DNA of 36,119 bases, taken from NCBI RefSeq assembly GCF_024539675.1, contig NZ_JAHHIT010000095.1:1-36119 (forward strand), in the 5' to 3' direction. Under the pieces are notes generated by a model, which was not told the DNA's origin, ran no database searches, and saw only the letters and a program-made list of their open reading frames with translations. Both the position numbers and the translations under genes were made by a program. This DNA comes from Streptomyces hilarionis (GTDB taxonomy: Bacteria; Actinomycetota; Actinomycetes; Streptomycetales; Streptomycetaceae). Positions 1 to 8,300 of this stretch are shown one piece after another. Within the stretch, counting starts at the first letter, position 1. Each line of letters opens with the position of its first letter.

Positions 1-1
1 G

Positions 2-631
2 CGTCCCGACGCCCACGGGAGGGCCGACGACGACCCGCCGCCTCCTGTCGGCCTCGGCGGTCTCGCCTCCGGGGCGAACGGGCCGTCCGCCGGGGCCGGA
101 TCCGCGCAGGGGAGCCCCGTGCGCGTCGTCGACGCGGGCGAGGCGCGCGCCCGGTCCGTCGCCGTGCCGCACGCCGACGTCGTCCTGGTCCGTGCGACCA
201 GCCCCGCGCTGGCCCGTGCCGCCCGCGACCGGCTGCGGTCCGAGGCCGCGGACGCCGGACGCGACCCGGACTCGCTGCGAGTCATGGCCGGTCTGCTGAT
301 CGACCTCGGCGACGGAGAGCACGCGGCCCACCCCGGGCACGGCGGGGGCGGCCCCCGGCAGACGCGGCGCGGCCCGCTGTACCGGGGCGGCCCCGTCGAC
401 CTCGCCGACCTGATCGCCTCCTGGCGTCAGGAGGGCGCCGTCGACGGCTTCCACCTCACCCCCGTCGAACCGCGCCGGGACCTGGAGCGCCTGGTCAACG
501 GCACGGTGGCGCTCCTTCAGCACCGGGGCCTGTTCCGCACGTTCTATCCGGGCAGCACCCTGCGCGAGCACCTGGGGCTCGCCCGGCCCGCCGCCCGGCC
601 CGCGGGCAGCCCCGCCGAGGGAGCGGCCTGA
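2..631 (+). CDS. LLM-class flavin-dependent monooxygenase, C-terminal part (5' end outside window)
   Basis: The frame is open from base 2 to the TGA at 629-631, so the gene starts upstream of the window and only its last 209 or so codons are visible. The segment has the C-terminal layout of bacterial luciferase-like FMN-dependent oxidoreductases of the nitrilotriacetate/alkane-sulfonate monooxygenase type. It shows a degenerate strand plus 'HADVV', a 'GGPVDLADLI' segment, a 'DGFHLTP' strand and the closing 'LLQHRGLFRTFYPGSTLREHLGL' type tail, split here as LLQHRGLFR and GSTLREHLGL. These enzymes use reduced FMN and oxygen to oxidise small organic substrates in the cytoplasm; the substrate cannot be told from this part. 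The family's usual 'VQAGSS' motif reads 'RVVDAGEARA', so this copy looks divergent. A GTG at 119 could be mistaken for a start, but the homology lies on both sides of it. Confidence 0.7.
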   Translation, partial: RPDAHGRADDDPPPPVGLGGLASGANGPSAGAGSAQGSPVRVVDAGEARARSVAVPHADVVLVRATSPALARAARDRLRSEAADAGRDPDSLRVMAGLLIDLGDGEHAAHPGHGGGGPRQTRRGPLYRGGPVDLADLIASWRQEGAVDGFHLTPVEPRRDLERLVNGTVALLQHRGLFRTFYPGSTLREHLGLARPAARPAGSPAEGAA

Positions 632-1682
632 GCTGTCCGGCGCGGGTGCCGGAGCGGGTGCGGCCGCGTCGAGGGACGCGCATGAGGGAGGTCTCGTGAC
701 ACGCGGCCGCCTGCGGCCGAAATGCGGCGTCCGACGGCACGTCACCCGGTACACGACGCGCCGCGCGAGGGCCATCCGGAGGGTCGAATTCCGGACACCG
801 GGCCCCGCGACGGCCGAGGCGGCGGCGCGGTGTTCTCCGCGCCCGGTCCCGGCGGGACGGCCACGAGCGCCGGGGCCGGTCGTCGCGCCGGTCCCCGTGC
901 AGGTCACCGGGGCCCGGGCCCGCGTGAGCCCGGGGCCCGTCCGTGGCCGGCAGACGCGGGACCGGGTCGGCGGAGGTGCGCGTGCGCGGGGCGGCACACG
1001 GTGGGCCGCACCGTGCGCGCCGAACCGTGGCGGCGCCTGAGGAGGTGTGATGTCGCCCGGGACCGCCCGGGGTTCCGGCGCCGGCCCCGGGCCGCCGGCG
1101 CCGTCGTCCGCGCCGGGCTCCGGCCGTCACCCGGCGGCGGGGTCGCGGACGCCCGGCCGCGGAGGGAGACGACCGCGCCCGGTCGGGCCCGGCGGGAGCG
1201 GCGTTCGCCGACGCCATCGGCGGGACGACCGGTCGACGCGTCCCGGCCGACGGGTCCGGCCGCGGGCCCGGCCGACGGGTCCGGGTCCCGGCGTTCCGGC
1301 GCCCCGGCGCGTTCGGAGGGTGGGGGGCGCGTCGGCGGTCCCGGGCGCGGGCGTACTGCCTCCGTGCGCCATTGCCGGGACTTCGGTCCGTTCGCCGCCT
1401 CCGCCGGGAAGACATGGGACGTGGCGGTCGAGGAAGAGGAGCGCAACCCGGTCTGAGCTGGGGCAAGAGGGCTGCAAGAGGGATCGACTCACGCAGTTCG
1501 TTCACTGGTTGACGGCCGAAAGGCGCCCTTGCGCCTACCGGCCGTTCGGCCGAATACTCCCCCTCAGCGCTTGTCAGGGTCACGGCGTGTCCGAAAACCG
1601 GACGAACGTCGGCCCTGGCTGCGCCTCACGGGCCCCGACCCCACACGACGGGCCCCCGACTTCCCCTGGGAGGGAACGAAAC
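632..1682. other. 1.05 kb intergenic region, extremely GC-rich, no convincing gene
   Basis: Open frames run through this stretch on both strands, but their translations are dominated by Arg, Pro and Gly, match no family I know, and none shows a consistent coding pattern. One weak candidate is a GTG frame at 696-1040 (114 codons) preceded by a good GGGAGG site at 685-690; its arginine-rich product is not recognisable. The frame of the downstream protease stays open back to 1047, but signal peptide and ribosome site place the protease start at 1683. The last 180 bases hold the dyads listed as the protease control region. It may be decayed coding sequence or a long leader. Confidence 0.5.
1521..1603 (+). 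promoter_or_regulatory. Cluster of inverted repeats upstream of the SGPB-like protease
   Basis: Three short perfect dyads lie 80-160 bases before the protease start: AGGCGC-CCTT-GCGCCT (1521-1536), CGGCCG-TT-CGGCCG (1539-1552) and GTCCG-AAAAC-CGGAC (1589-1603). A TTGACG hexamer precedes them at about 1509-1514. They may be operator or leader structures; regulator and promoter are not assignable by eye. Protease genes of this family in S. griseus are known to be under AdpA control, but I see no clear AdpA site. Confidence 0.35.
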
Positions 1683-2594
1683 GTGAGGATCAAGCGCACC
1701 ACCCCCACCACCCCCAAGAGCGGCATCTCGAGACGGACCCGGCTGACCGCCGTGGCCACCGGGCTCGTGGCCGCGGCCGCCGTCGCCATCCCCCACGCGA
1801 GCGCGGCGGACGACACCACCTTCAGCGCGGCCGAACTCAGCAGCGCCGGCGCCTCGGTGCTGAAGGCGGACGTCCCGGGCACCGCCTGGGCGGTCGACAG
1901 CAGGACCAACCGACTGGTGGTCACCGTCGACAGCACGGTCTCCGACGCCGAGATCGCGAAGATCAGGCAGCAGGCGGGCGGCAACGCCGGCGCGCTCACG
2001 ATCAAGCACACCCCGGGCAAGTTCAACAAGCTCATCGCCGGCGGCGACGCCATCTACGGCGGCGGCTACCGCTGCTCGCTCGGCTTCAACGTGCGCAGCG
2101 GCAGCACCTACTACTTCCTGACGGCCGGCCACTGCGGCGAGGTCGCGTCGACCTGGTACTCCAACTCCGGGCAGTCGACCACCCTGGGCACCAACGTCAG
2201 CTACAGCTTCCCGACCAACGACTATGCGCTGGTCCGCTACACCAACACCTCCGTCACCAAGTCCGGCACCGCGGGCAACACGGACATCACCAGTGCGGGC
2301 ACGCCCAGCGTCGGCGCCACCGTCTACCGTGACGGCTCGACCACCGGCATCCACAGCGGCCGGGTCACCGCGCTGAACGCGACCGTGAACTACGGCGGCG
2401 GCGACGTCGTCTACGGCATGATCCAGACCAACGTCTGCGCCGAGGGCGGCGACTCCGGCGGCGCGCTGTACTCGACCAGCGGCGTCGCCTACGGCCTCAC
2501 CTCCGGCGGCAGCGGCAACTGCAGCTCCGGTGGCACCACCTTCTTCCAGCCGGTGGTGGAGGCCCTGAACGCCTACGGCGTCAGCGTCTTCTAG
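1683..2594 (+). CDS. sprB: Secreted serine protease, streptogrisin B-like prepro-enzyme
   Basis: A chymotrypsin-fold secreted endopeptidase (MEROPS S1E, alpha-lytic protease group), made as a 303-residue preproprotein that folds with its propeptide and cleaves itself outside the cell. The GTG start at 1683 follows a GGAGGG site and opens a signal peptide (RRTR, then hydrophobic residues 21-35, Ala-rich cleavage region near 40). The propeptide runs to about L117 and the mature enzyme begins IAGGDAIYGGG at 118, giving 186 residues, the usual mature size. The catalytic triad is H150 (LTAGHC), D180 (TNDYALVR) and S258 (GGDSGG). Cys pairs 131/151 and 252/280 match the family disulfides. The mature part reads closer to SGPB than SGPA (for example VRSGSTYYFLTAGHC). 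The in-frame extension upstream is rejected because it would put 212 Arg/Pro-rich residues before the signal peptide. Confidence 0.93.
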   Translation: MRIKRTTPTTPKSGISRRTRLTAVATGLVAAAAVAIPHASAADDTTFSAAELSSAGASVLKADVPGTAWAVDSRTNRLVVTVDSTVSDAEIAKIRQQAGGNAGALTIKHTPGKFNKLIAGGDAIYGGGYRCSLGFNVRSGSTYYFLTAGHCGEVASTWYSNSGQSTTLGTNVSYSFPTNDYALVRYTNTSVTKSGTAGNTDITSAGTPSVGATVYRDGSTTGIHSGRVTALNATVNYGGGDVVYGMIQTNVCAEGGDSGGALYSTSGVAYGLTSGGSGNCSSGGTTFFQPVVEALNAYGVSVF

Positions 2595-2630
2595 TCGTAG
2601 CTCGTAGCTCGTAGCTCGTAGTTCGGGTAG
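2592..2630 (+). repeat. 7-base tandem repeat of stop codons overlapping the protease stop
   Basis: From the TAG stop at 2592 the sequence repeats TCGTAGC with a 7-base period, then decays. TAG falls at 2592, 2598, 2605, 2612, 2619 and 2628, so all three forward frames are stopped within about 20 bases. The array sits just before the terminator hairpin. Confidence 0.85.
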
Positions 2631-2638
2631 TTCGTGGC

Positions 2639-2674
2639 GGGCCCCCGCGCGCGGATCGTCGCGCTCGGGGGCCC
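2639..2674 (+). terminator. Terminator-like hairpin after the SGPB-like protease
   Basis: Arms 2639-2653 and 2660-2674 pair over 15 positions with one C/T mismatch (2648/2665) and a 6-base loop (GATCGT). No T-run follows, as is usual for Streptomyces terminators. It lies 45 bases after the protease stop and separates the two protease genes. Confidence 0.8.
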
Positions 2675-2740
2675 GTTGCCGTGCCGAGCACGGCACCGCA
2701 GCCCGCGGGCGCGCCTTTCGCGTCTGCCCGTCCCGCACAC

Positions 2741-2774
2741 CACCACGTCCGGCGCATCACCACGTCCGACGCGT
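2741..2774. repeat. 17-base direct tandem repeat between the protease genes
   Basis: Two adjacent copies, 2741-2757 and 2758-2774, share CACCACGTCCG-CGC and differ at two positions. They lie 230 bases before the second protease. The rest of the 2675-3002 gap holds the leader of that gene and nothing else I can recognise. Confidence 0.5.
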
Positions 2775-3002
2775 CCCTGCGTCCGAACGTGCCGGTCGGG
2801 AGCGGGTTCGTCCCTGGAGGACAACCCCAGGAAGGGGTGGTGAAGGAGCAGGGGGCGTGCGGTGCCCACCCTGTGCGCTTGTCGAGGTCGACCTTGTGCG
2901 CTCTCCACGGGGTTCGGAAGAGTGGGCGGCCGCCGACCATCCTTGCGGCCCGCCGCGGTCTGCGACACCGCTTCGGACCGACCCCCCACAGGAGGACGTG
3001 AG

Positions 3003-4085
3003 TTGAAGCACCGACGGATATCCGGACGACGGGCGGTCATGGCGGGCGCGGCAGCCGCCGCGCTCGTCACGGCGGGAGTCACCCTGCAGACCGCGAACGC
3101 CGACGAGCCCGCGAAGAGCCCCCGGCCCTCCGTCCTCTCGGCCCTCGCGGCCGGGAAGCTGGCCTCGACCCTGGGCGCGGACCTGGGCGACGACGCGGCG
3201 GGCACGTACTACGACGCCGAGCGCCGCGCCCTCGTGGTGAACGTCCTCGACGAGGACGCCGCGCACACCGTCGAGGCCGCCGGCGCCCGGGCCAGAATCG
3301 TCGGGAACACCCTCGCCGAACTGACCGGCGCCCACGCGAAGCTCAAGGCGGACGCGACCGTCCCGGGCACCGCCTGGGTGACCGACCCGACCACCAACAA
3401 GGTCGTGGTCCTGGCCGACCGCACGGTGTCCGGCACGCAGTGGGCCAAGCTCTCCAGGATCGTCGACGGCCTCGGCCAGGTGGCCGAACTGCGCCGTTCC
3501 CCGGGTGAGTTCAAGCCCTTCATCGCCGGCGGCGACGCCATCGGCGGCGGTGGCGGGCGCTGCTCGCTCGGCTTCAACGTCGTCAAGGGCGGCGAGCCGT
3601 ACTTCCTGACCGCGGGGCACTGCACCGACGCCATCTCCACCTGGTCGGACTCCTCCGGCGCGACGATCGGCGTCAACGAGACCTCCAGCTTCCCGGGCCA
3701 CGACTACGGCCTGGTCAGGTACACCGCCGGTGTGGCCCATCCGAGCGAGGTGAACCTCTACGACGGCTCGGCCCAGCCGATCACCGGCGCGGTCGAGGCC
3801 ACCGTCGGCATGAAGGTCACCCGCAGCGGCTCCACCACCCGGGTGCACTCCGGCACGGTCACGGGCCTGGACGCCACGGTCAACTACGGCAACGGCGACA
3901 TCGTCGACGGTCTGATCCGGACCGACGTGTGCGCCGAGCCCGGCGACAGCGGCGGATCCCTCTTCTCGGGCAGCAGCGCCGTCGGCCTGACCTCGGGCGG
4001 CAGCGGCGACTGCACCTCGGGCGGGGAGACGTTCTTCCAGCCGGTCACCGAGGCCCTGTCGGCGACGGGGACGCGGATCGGCTGA
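3003..4085 (+). CDS. sprD: Secreted serine protease, streptogrisin D-like prepro-enzyme
   Basis: A second S1E secreted endopeptidase, 360 residues from a TTG start at 3003 that lies 7 bases after an AGGAGG site (2990-2995). The signal peptide 'KHRRISGRR' plus hydrophobic residues 11-30 ends near TANA. The propeptide is much longer than in the upstream gene (residues about 34-173), as known for streptogrisin D, and carries two repeats of the 'VPGTAWVTDPTTNKVVV' type element. The mature enzyme begins IAGGDAIGGGG at 174. The triad is H206 (LTAGHC), D234 (GHDYGLVRY) and S316 (PGDSGG). 'LQTANA', 'NVVKGGEPYFLTAGHC' and 'HPSEVNLYDG' closely match SGPD of S. griseus as I remember it. A frame extension back to a GTG at 2862 exists, and a longer N terminus has been annotated for a homologue, but TTG 3003 has the better ribosome site. 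Terminated by the hairpin at 4115. Confidence 0.92.
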   Translation: MKHRRISGRRAVMAGAAAAALVTAGVTLQTANADEPAKSPRPSVLSALAAGKLASTLGADLGDDAAGTYYDAERRALVVNVLDEDAAHTVEAAGARARIVGNTLAELTGAHAKLKADATVPGTAWVTDPTTNKVVVLADRTVSGTQWAKLSRIVDGLGQVAELRRSPGEFKPFIAGGDAIGGGGGRCSLGFNVVKGGEPYFLTAGHCTDAISTWSDSSGATIGVNETSSFPGHDYGLVRYTAGVAHPSEVNLYDGSAQPITGAVEATVGMKVTRSGSTTRVHSGTVTGLDATVNYGNGDIVDGLIRTDVCAEPGDSGGSLFSGSSAVGLTSGGSGDCTSGGETFFQPVTEALSATGTRIG

Positions 4086-4114
4086 CGGGCCGGGACGGCG
4101 TCGACGGAGCTCCC

Positions 4115-4136
4115 GCCCCGCCCTCAGGGGCGGGGC
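4115..4136. terminator. Terminator hairpin between convergent genes
   Basis: Perfect 9-base stem GCCCCGCCC (4115-4123) with GGGCGGGGC (4128-4136) and a TCAG loop. It lies between the stop of the SGPD-like gene (4085) and the stop of the convergent membrane protein (4158), so it can serve both strands. Confidence 0.75.
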
Positions 4137-4157
4137 CCGCCCGCCCGCCGCCGGGTC

Positions 4158-5213
4158 TCACGGCGCGCTCGGCGCGCGGCGCGTGCGCAGGACCGGGGCC
4201 AGCAGGGTGACGACGACGCCCGCGACCGCCCACGCGGACAGCACCAGCAGGGACGCGGTCATGTCGTTGCCCTCGAAGTAGGCGATCGAGCGCGCCGCCC
4301 AGGTCCCCGCACCGGGCGGCAGCGCCGGGCCGATCGCCTTCCAGAACGGCGGGAGCAGCGGAGGGGGCAGGGCGCCGCCCGCGCTCGGGTTGCCCAGGAT
4401 CACCACGAGCAGGATGACCAGCCCGATGCCGGCGAGCCCGAACACGCCCTGGAAGGCGAGCGTGGCCGCGCCGACCGCGAAGACGATCAGCGCCCCGAGC
4501 CCCCAGTAGGCCGCGACGCCGCCGGGCAGGGCGTCCAGGACGGGCCCGACGATCAGGGCGCCGCCGAGTCCGCCGACGACGGCGACGACGGCCATGGCGA
4601 GCAGCCGGATCACCGCGCGCCGCGGGGTGGAACGGCCGGCGCCCGAGCTGATGACCATGATCGAGGCGCAGAGGTAGCCGCCCACGCACCAGCCGACGGT
4701 CAGGTAGAAGGACGACAGCCCGTTGGCGTCCTCCCTGTCGGCCGGGACCACGTCGACGGTCCGCAGGGCGCGCCCCCGGGACTTCTCCAGGGAGGTGGTG
4801 AGCGTCGCCAGGGTGGCGGCCAGCACCTTGCCGCCGCCGGTGGCCACCAGGAGGGTGTCGGCGCCGCCGGCCGGGCCGACGACCAGGGCGCCGTCGATCG
4901 TCCGGTCGAGGATCTGCGCGCGGGCCGTCGCCGCGTCGGCCAGCGCCCGCGGGGCCAGGGGGTCGCCGGGCAGGTTCTCCAGCCGGGCCACCGTCTGCCG
5001 GGCGACGGCCTGGGGCGCGACCACGCCGAAGGGCACGTCCTTGGGCCGGGGGTCGTGCAGCGCTCCCACGTAGGAGGCGATGAAGAGCAGATGGAGGGCG
5101 ACCACGCCGACGACCAGCAGCGAGGCCCGCGGGGTGACGGCGTCCTGCACCTCGTCGAGGAAGGAGCCGCGGGACGGGCCGCGGGGGGCGTCGGCGCCGG
5201 TGCTCTGTGTCAT
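4158..5213 (-). CDS. Multi-pass membrane protein, YhgE/Pip or DUF3533-like (ABC-2 permease type)
   Basis: A 351-residue inner-membrane protein with one N-terminal membrane segment (about residues 30-50, 'SLLVVGVVALHLLFIASYVGAL'-type, quoted in part: VVALHLLFIASYVGAL). A roughly 115-residue extracytoplasmic domain follows, with 'VPFGVVAPQAV' and 'IDGALVVGPAGGADTLLVATG'-like strands, then five more membrane segments. This one-plus-five layout is that of DUF3533/YhgE-Pip proteins related to ABC-2 permeases. No ATPase gene lies beside it, so transport is not proven and substrate is unknown. The ATG at 5213 has only a weak GGAG/GGGGAC site. It is divergent from dnaE2, sharing a 152-base control region. 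A palindrome at 5259-5287 may belong to it. Genes of this type are often under a TetR repressor, but none is adjacent. Confidence 0.6.
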   Translation of the reverse strand: MTQSTGADAPRGPSRGSFLDEVQDAVTPRASLLVVGVVALHLLFIASYVGALHDPRPKDVPFGVVAPQAVARQTVARLENLPGDPLAPRALADAATARAQILDRTIDGALVVGPAGGADTLLVATGGGKVLAATLATLTTSLEKSRGRALRTVDVVPADREDANGLSSFYLTVGWCVGGYLCASIMVISSGAGRSTPRRAVIRLLAMAVVAVVGGLGGALIVGPVLDALPGGVAAYWGLGALIVFAVGAATLAFQGVFGLAGIGLVILLVVILGNPSAGGALPPPLLPPFWKAIGPALPPGAGTWAARSIAYFEGNDMTASLLVLSAWAVAGVVVTLLAPVLRTRRAPSAP

Positions 5214-5258
5214 GTCCCCACGCTCCGGGCCACGGCATGTTTGTGCAGGTGGGGGGCG

Positions 5259-5287
5259 TCCGAACGGTTGTCGTACATACGTTCGGA
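5259..5287. promoter_or_regulatory. Wide inverted repeat in the shared membrane protein/dnaE2 control region
   Basis: TCCGAACG (5259-5266) and CGTTCGGA (5280-5287) are perfect inverted arms separated by 13 bases. The geometry suits a TetR-like dimer or pair of dimers as well as a remnant LexA arrangement. It overlaps the first LexA-type box. Confidence 0.45.
5271..5286 (+). promoter_or_regulatory. LexA (SOS) box 1 upstream of dnaE2
   Basis: TCGTACATACGTTCGG matches the actinobacterial LexA consensus TCGAAC-N4-GTTCGA at 10 of 12 defined positions. A likely -10 hexamer TATGGT lies at 5296-5301, so the box would cover the -35 area of a dnaE2 promoter. Confidence 0.55.
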
Positions 5288-5316
5288 ATTTGGTCTATGG
5301 TGGGGGTGGGAGAGTA

Positions 5317-5332
5317 GTGAACTGATGTTCGA
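5317..5332 (+). promoter_or_regulatory. LexA (SOS) box 2 upstream of dnaE2
   Basis: GTGAACTGATGTTCGA contains a perfect GAAC-N4-GTTC core and matches TCGAAC-N4-GTTCGA at 10 of 12 defined positions. It lies 33 bases before the dnaE2 start, probably just after the transcription start. It is the stronger of the two boxes because both core half-sites are intact. Confidence 0.7.
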
Positions 5333-5365
5333 TTCGTTCGGCTCATTCGATTTCGGGAGGTGCGG

Positions 5366-8300
5366 ATGCCGGGGTTCACGCATCTGCACACCGTCTCCGG
5401 GTTCTCCCTGCGGTACGGGGCCTCGCACCCGGAACGGCTGGCCGAGCGCGCCTTCGAACGGGGCATGGACGCCCTCGCCCTCACCGACCGCGACACCCTC
5501 GCGGGCACGGTCCGCTTCGCCAAGGCCTGCGCGAAGGCGGGCGTGCGCCCGCTGTTCGGGGTGGACCTGGCGGTGACGGCGCCCGAGCGCCCGCAGGGCG
5601 ACGCGTCCGTACGACGCGACCGTCGCCGCACCCCCGTGCGCGGCGGCGCCTTCGTCGACGAGTCGACACCCCGCGTCACCTTCCTCGCCCGCGACGGCGC
5701 GAGGGGCTGGGCCGACCTGTGCCGGCTGGTCACGGCCGCGCACGCGGGCGAGGACGGCGCGGGCCCGCCGTCGCTGCCCTGGGCCGAGAACCACGGCGAC
5801 GGCCTGACCGTCCTGCTCGGGCCGGCCTCCGACGTCGGCCGCGCGCTCGCCGCGGGCCGCCCGGACCGGGCCGCGCGGCTGCTCGCCCCCTGGCGCGAGG
5901 CGTACGGCGACGCCCTGCGCCTGGAGGCCGTCTGGCACGGGCGCACCGGCACCGGTCACGGCTCCCTGCGGCTGGCCGCGCGCACCGTCGGCTTCGCCGC
6001 CGAACAGCGGATCCGGCCCGTCCTCAGCAACGCCGTCCGGTACGCCGACCCCGGCCAGGGCCCGGTCGCCGACATCCTGGACGCCGCCCGCCGGCTCGTC
6101 CCCGTCGACCCCGCCAAGGAGCTCGACTCGGGCGAGGCCTGGCTCAAGGGCGCGGACGCCATGCTCGGGGCGGCGGAGCGGATCGTGGAGGCCGCGGGCT
6201 TCCGGCGGGACGTCGCCCACCGGCTCCTGGAGCAGACCCGGGCCGCGGCCGCCGAGTGTCTGGTCGACCCCGAGGACGACCTGGGCATGGGCGCCGTCCA
6301 CTTCCCCGAACCGCATCTCGTGGGCGCGGACCGCCGCACCGCCCAGCGGACGCTGGCCTCACGAGCGGTGGCGGGGATGGTGCTGCGGGGCTACGACCGG
6401 TCCGCGAAGGCGCGGCCGTACTGGGAGCGGATGCACGACGAGCTCGACATCATCGCCCACCACGGATTCGCCTCCTATTTCCTGACGGTCGCTCAGGTCG
6501 TGGACGACGTACGGAAGATGGGCATCCGGGTCGCCGCGCGCGGCTCGGGCGCGGGCTCCCTCGTCAACCACCTCCTCGGCATCGCCCACGCCGACCCCCT
6601 GGAGCACGGGCTGCTGATGGAGCGCTTCCTGTCCCGGGAGCGGGTCGTGCTGCCCGACATCGACGTCGACGTGGAGTCCGCGCGCCGGCTGGAGGTCTAC
6701 CGCGCGATCATCGGCCGCTTCGGGGCCGAGCGGGTGGCGACGGTCGCGATGCCGGAGACGTACCGCGTCCGGCACGCGATCCGGGACGTCGGCGCGGCCC
6801 TGTCCATGGACCCGGCCGAGATCGACCGCGTGGCCAAGTCCTTTCCGCACATCCGGGCCCGGGACGCCCGCGCGGCCCTCGACGAACTGCCCGAACTCCG
6901 GGCGCTGGCAGGGGAGAAGGAGAGGTACGGGCGGCTGTGGGAGCTGGTCGAGGCCCTCGACGCCCTTCCGCGCGGAGTCGCCATGCACCCGTGCGGGGTG
7001 CTGCTGTCCGACGCCTCCCTGCTCTCGCGCACGCCGGTCGTGCCGACCAGCGGCGAGGGGTTCCCGATGGCCCAGTTCGACAAGGACGACGTCGAGGACC
7101 TCGGGCTGCTCAAGCTGGACGTGCTGGGCGTGCGGATGCAGTCGGCGATGGCGCACGCGGTGGCGGAGGTGGAGCGGGCGACGGGGGAGCGGATCGACCT
7201 GGACGCGGTCGAGGAGGGCGACCCGGCCACGTACCGGCTCATCCGGTCCACCGAGACGCTGGGGTGCTTCCAGATCGAGTCGCCGGGCCAGCGGGACCTG
7301 GTGGGGCGGTTGCAGCCGGCCACCTTCCACGACCTGGTCGTCGACATCTCCCTGTTCCGGCCCGGCCCGGTCGCCGCCGACATGGTGCGGCCGTTCATCG
7401 AGGCCCGGCACGGGCGCGCGCCGGTGCGCTACCCGCATCCGGATCTGACGGAGCCGCTGCGGGACACCCACGGCGTCGTGGTCTTCCACGAGCAGATCAT
7501 CGACATCGTCGCGATCATGACCGGCTGCGGGCGGGGCGAGGCGGACCGGGTGCGGCGGGGGCTGTCCGACCCGGAGTCCCAGGGGCGGATCAAGGTGTGG
7601 TTCGCGCAGCACGCGGCGGCGCGGGGATACAGCGCAGAAACGATTCAGCGGACCTGGGAGATCGTCGAGGCCTTCGGTTCCTACGGCTTCTGCAAGGCGC
7701 ACGCGGTGGCCTTCGCCGTCCCGACGTACCAGTCGGCGTGGTTGAAGGCCCACCATCCGGCCGCCTTCTATGCCGGACTGCTCACGCACGACCCCGGGAT
7801 GTATCCCAAGCGGCTGCTGCTGGCGGACGCCCGGCGGCGCGGGGTGCCGATCCTGCCGCTGGACGTGAACCGGTCGGGCGTCGCCCATCGTATCGAACTG
7901 GTGTCTGAATCGAGGCGGACGGGGGAACCGGCGTCGTCGACGTCGTCGACGTCATCAGTGGACTCACCGGACTCACCGACCTCACCGGACTCACATGACT
8001 CACCGGACTCGGTGGATTCCGCCGGGCGTTGGGGGCTGCGGCTCGCCCTCTCCGACGTCCACGGCATCAGCGAGGCCGAGGCGGCGCGGGTCGCGGACGG
8101 GCAGCCGTACGCCTCGCTGCTGGACTTCTGGGAGCGGGCGCGTCCGAGCCGGCCGCTGGCCGGGCGGCTCGCCCAGGTCGGGGCGCTGGACGCCTTCGGC
8201 GGCAACCGTCGTGACCTGCAACTGCACCTGACCGAGCTGCACCGGGGCGGGCGTGGTGCGGGCGGCGGGCAGCTCCCGCTGGCCGGCGGGCGCGGGACGG

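Noticed and set aside
696..1040. GTG-started 114-codon frame with a GGGAGG site
   Set aside because: Good ribosome site, but the product is Arg-rich and unrecognisable; kept only as a remark in the gap entry.
495..1583. Long open frames on the minus and plus strands in the 0.5-1.6 kb region (including 722-1456 and 1047-1682)
   Set aside because: Arg/Pro/Gly-rich translations without any family motif, overlapping each other on both strands, as expected from extreme GC content. The protease start is fixed at 1683 by its signal peptide and ribosome site.
1626..2738. Long minus-strand frame over the first protease
   Set aside because: Antisense shadow of a verified protease gene; no start site or family match.
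5719..7908. Long plus-strand frame inside dnaE2 in another phase
   Set aside because: Arg/Pro/Gly shadow; dnaE2 covers the region with full family motifs.
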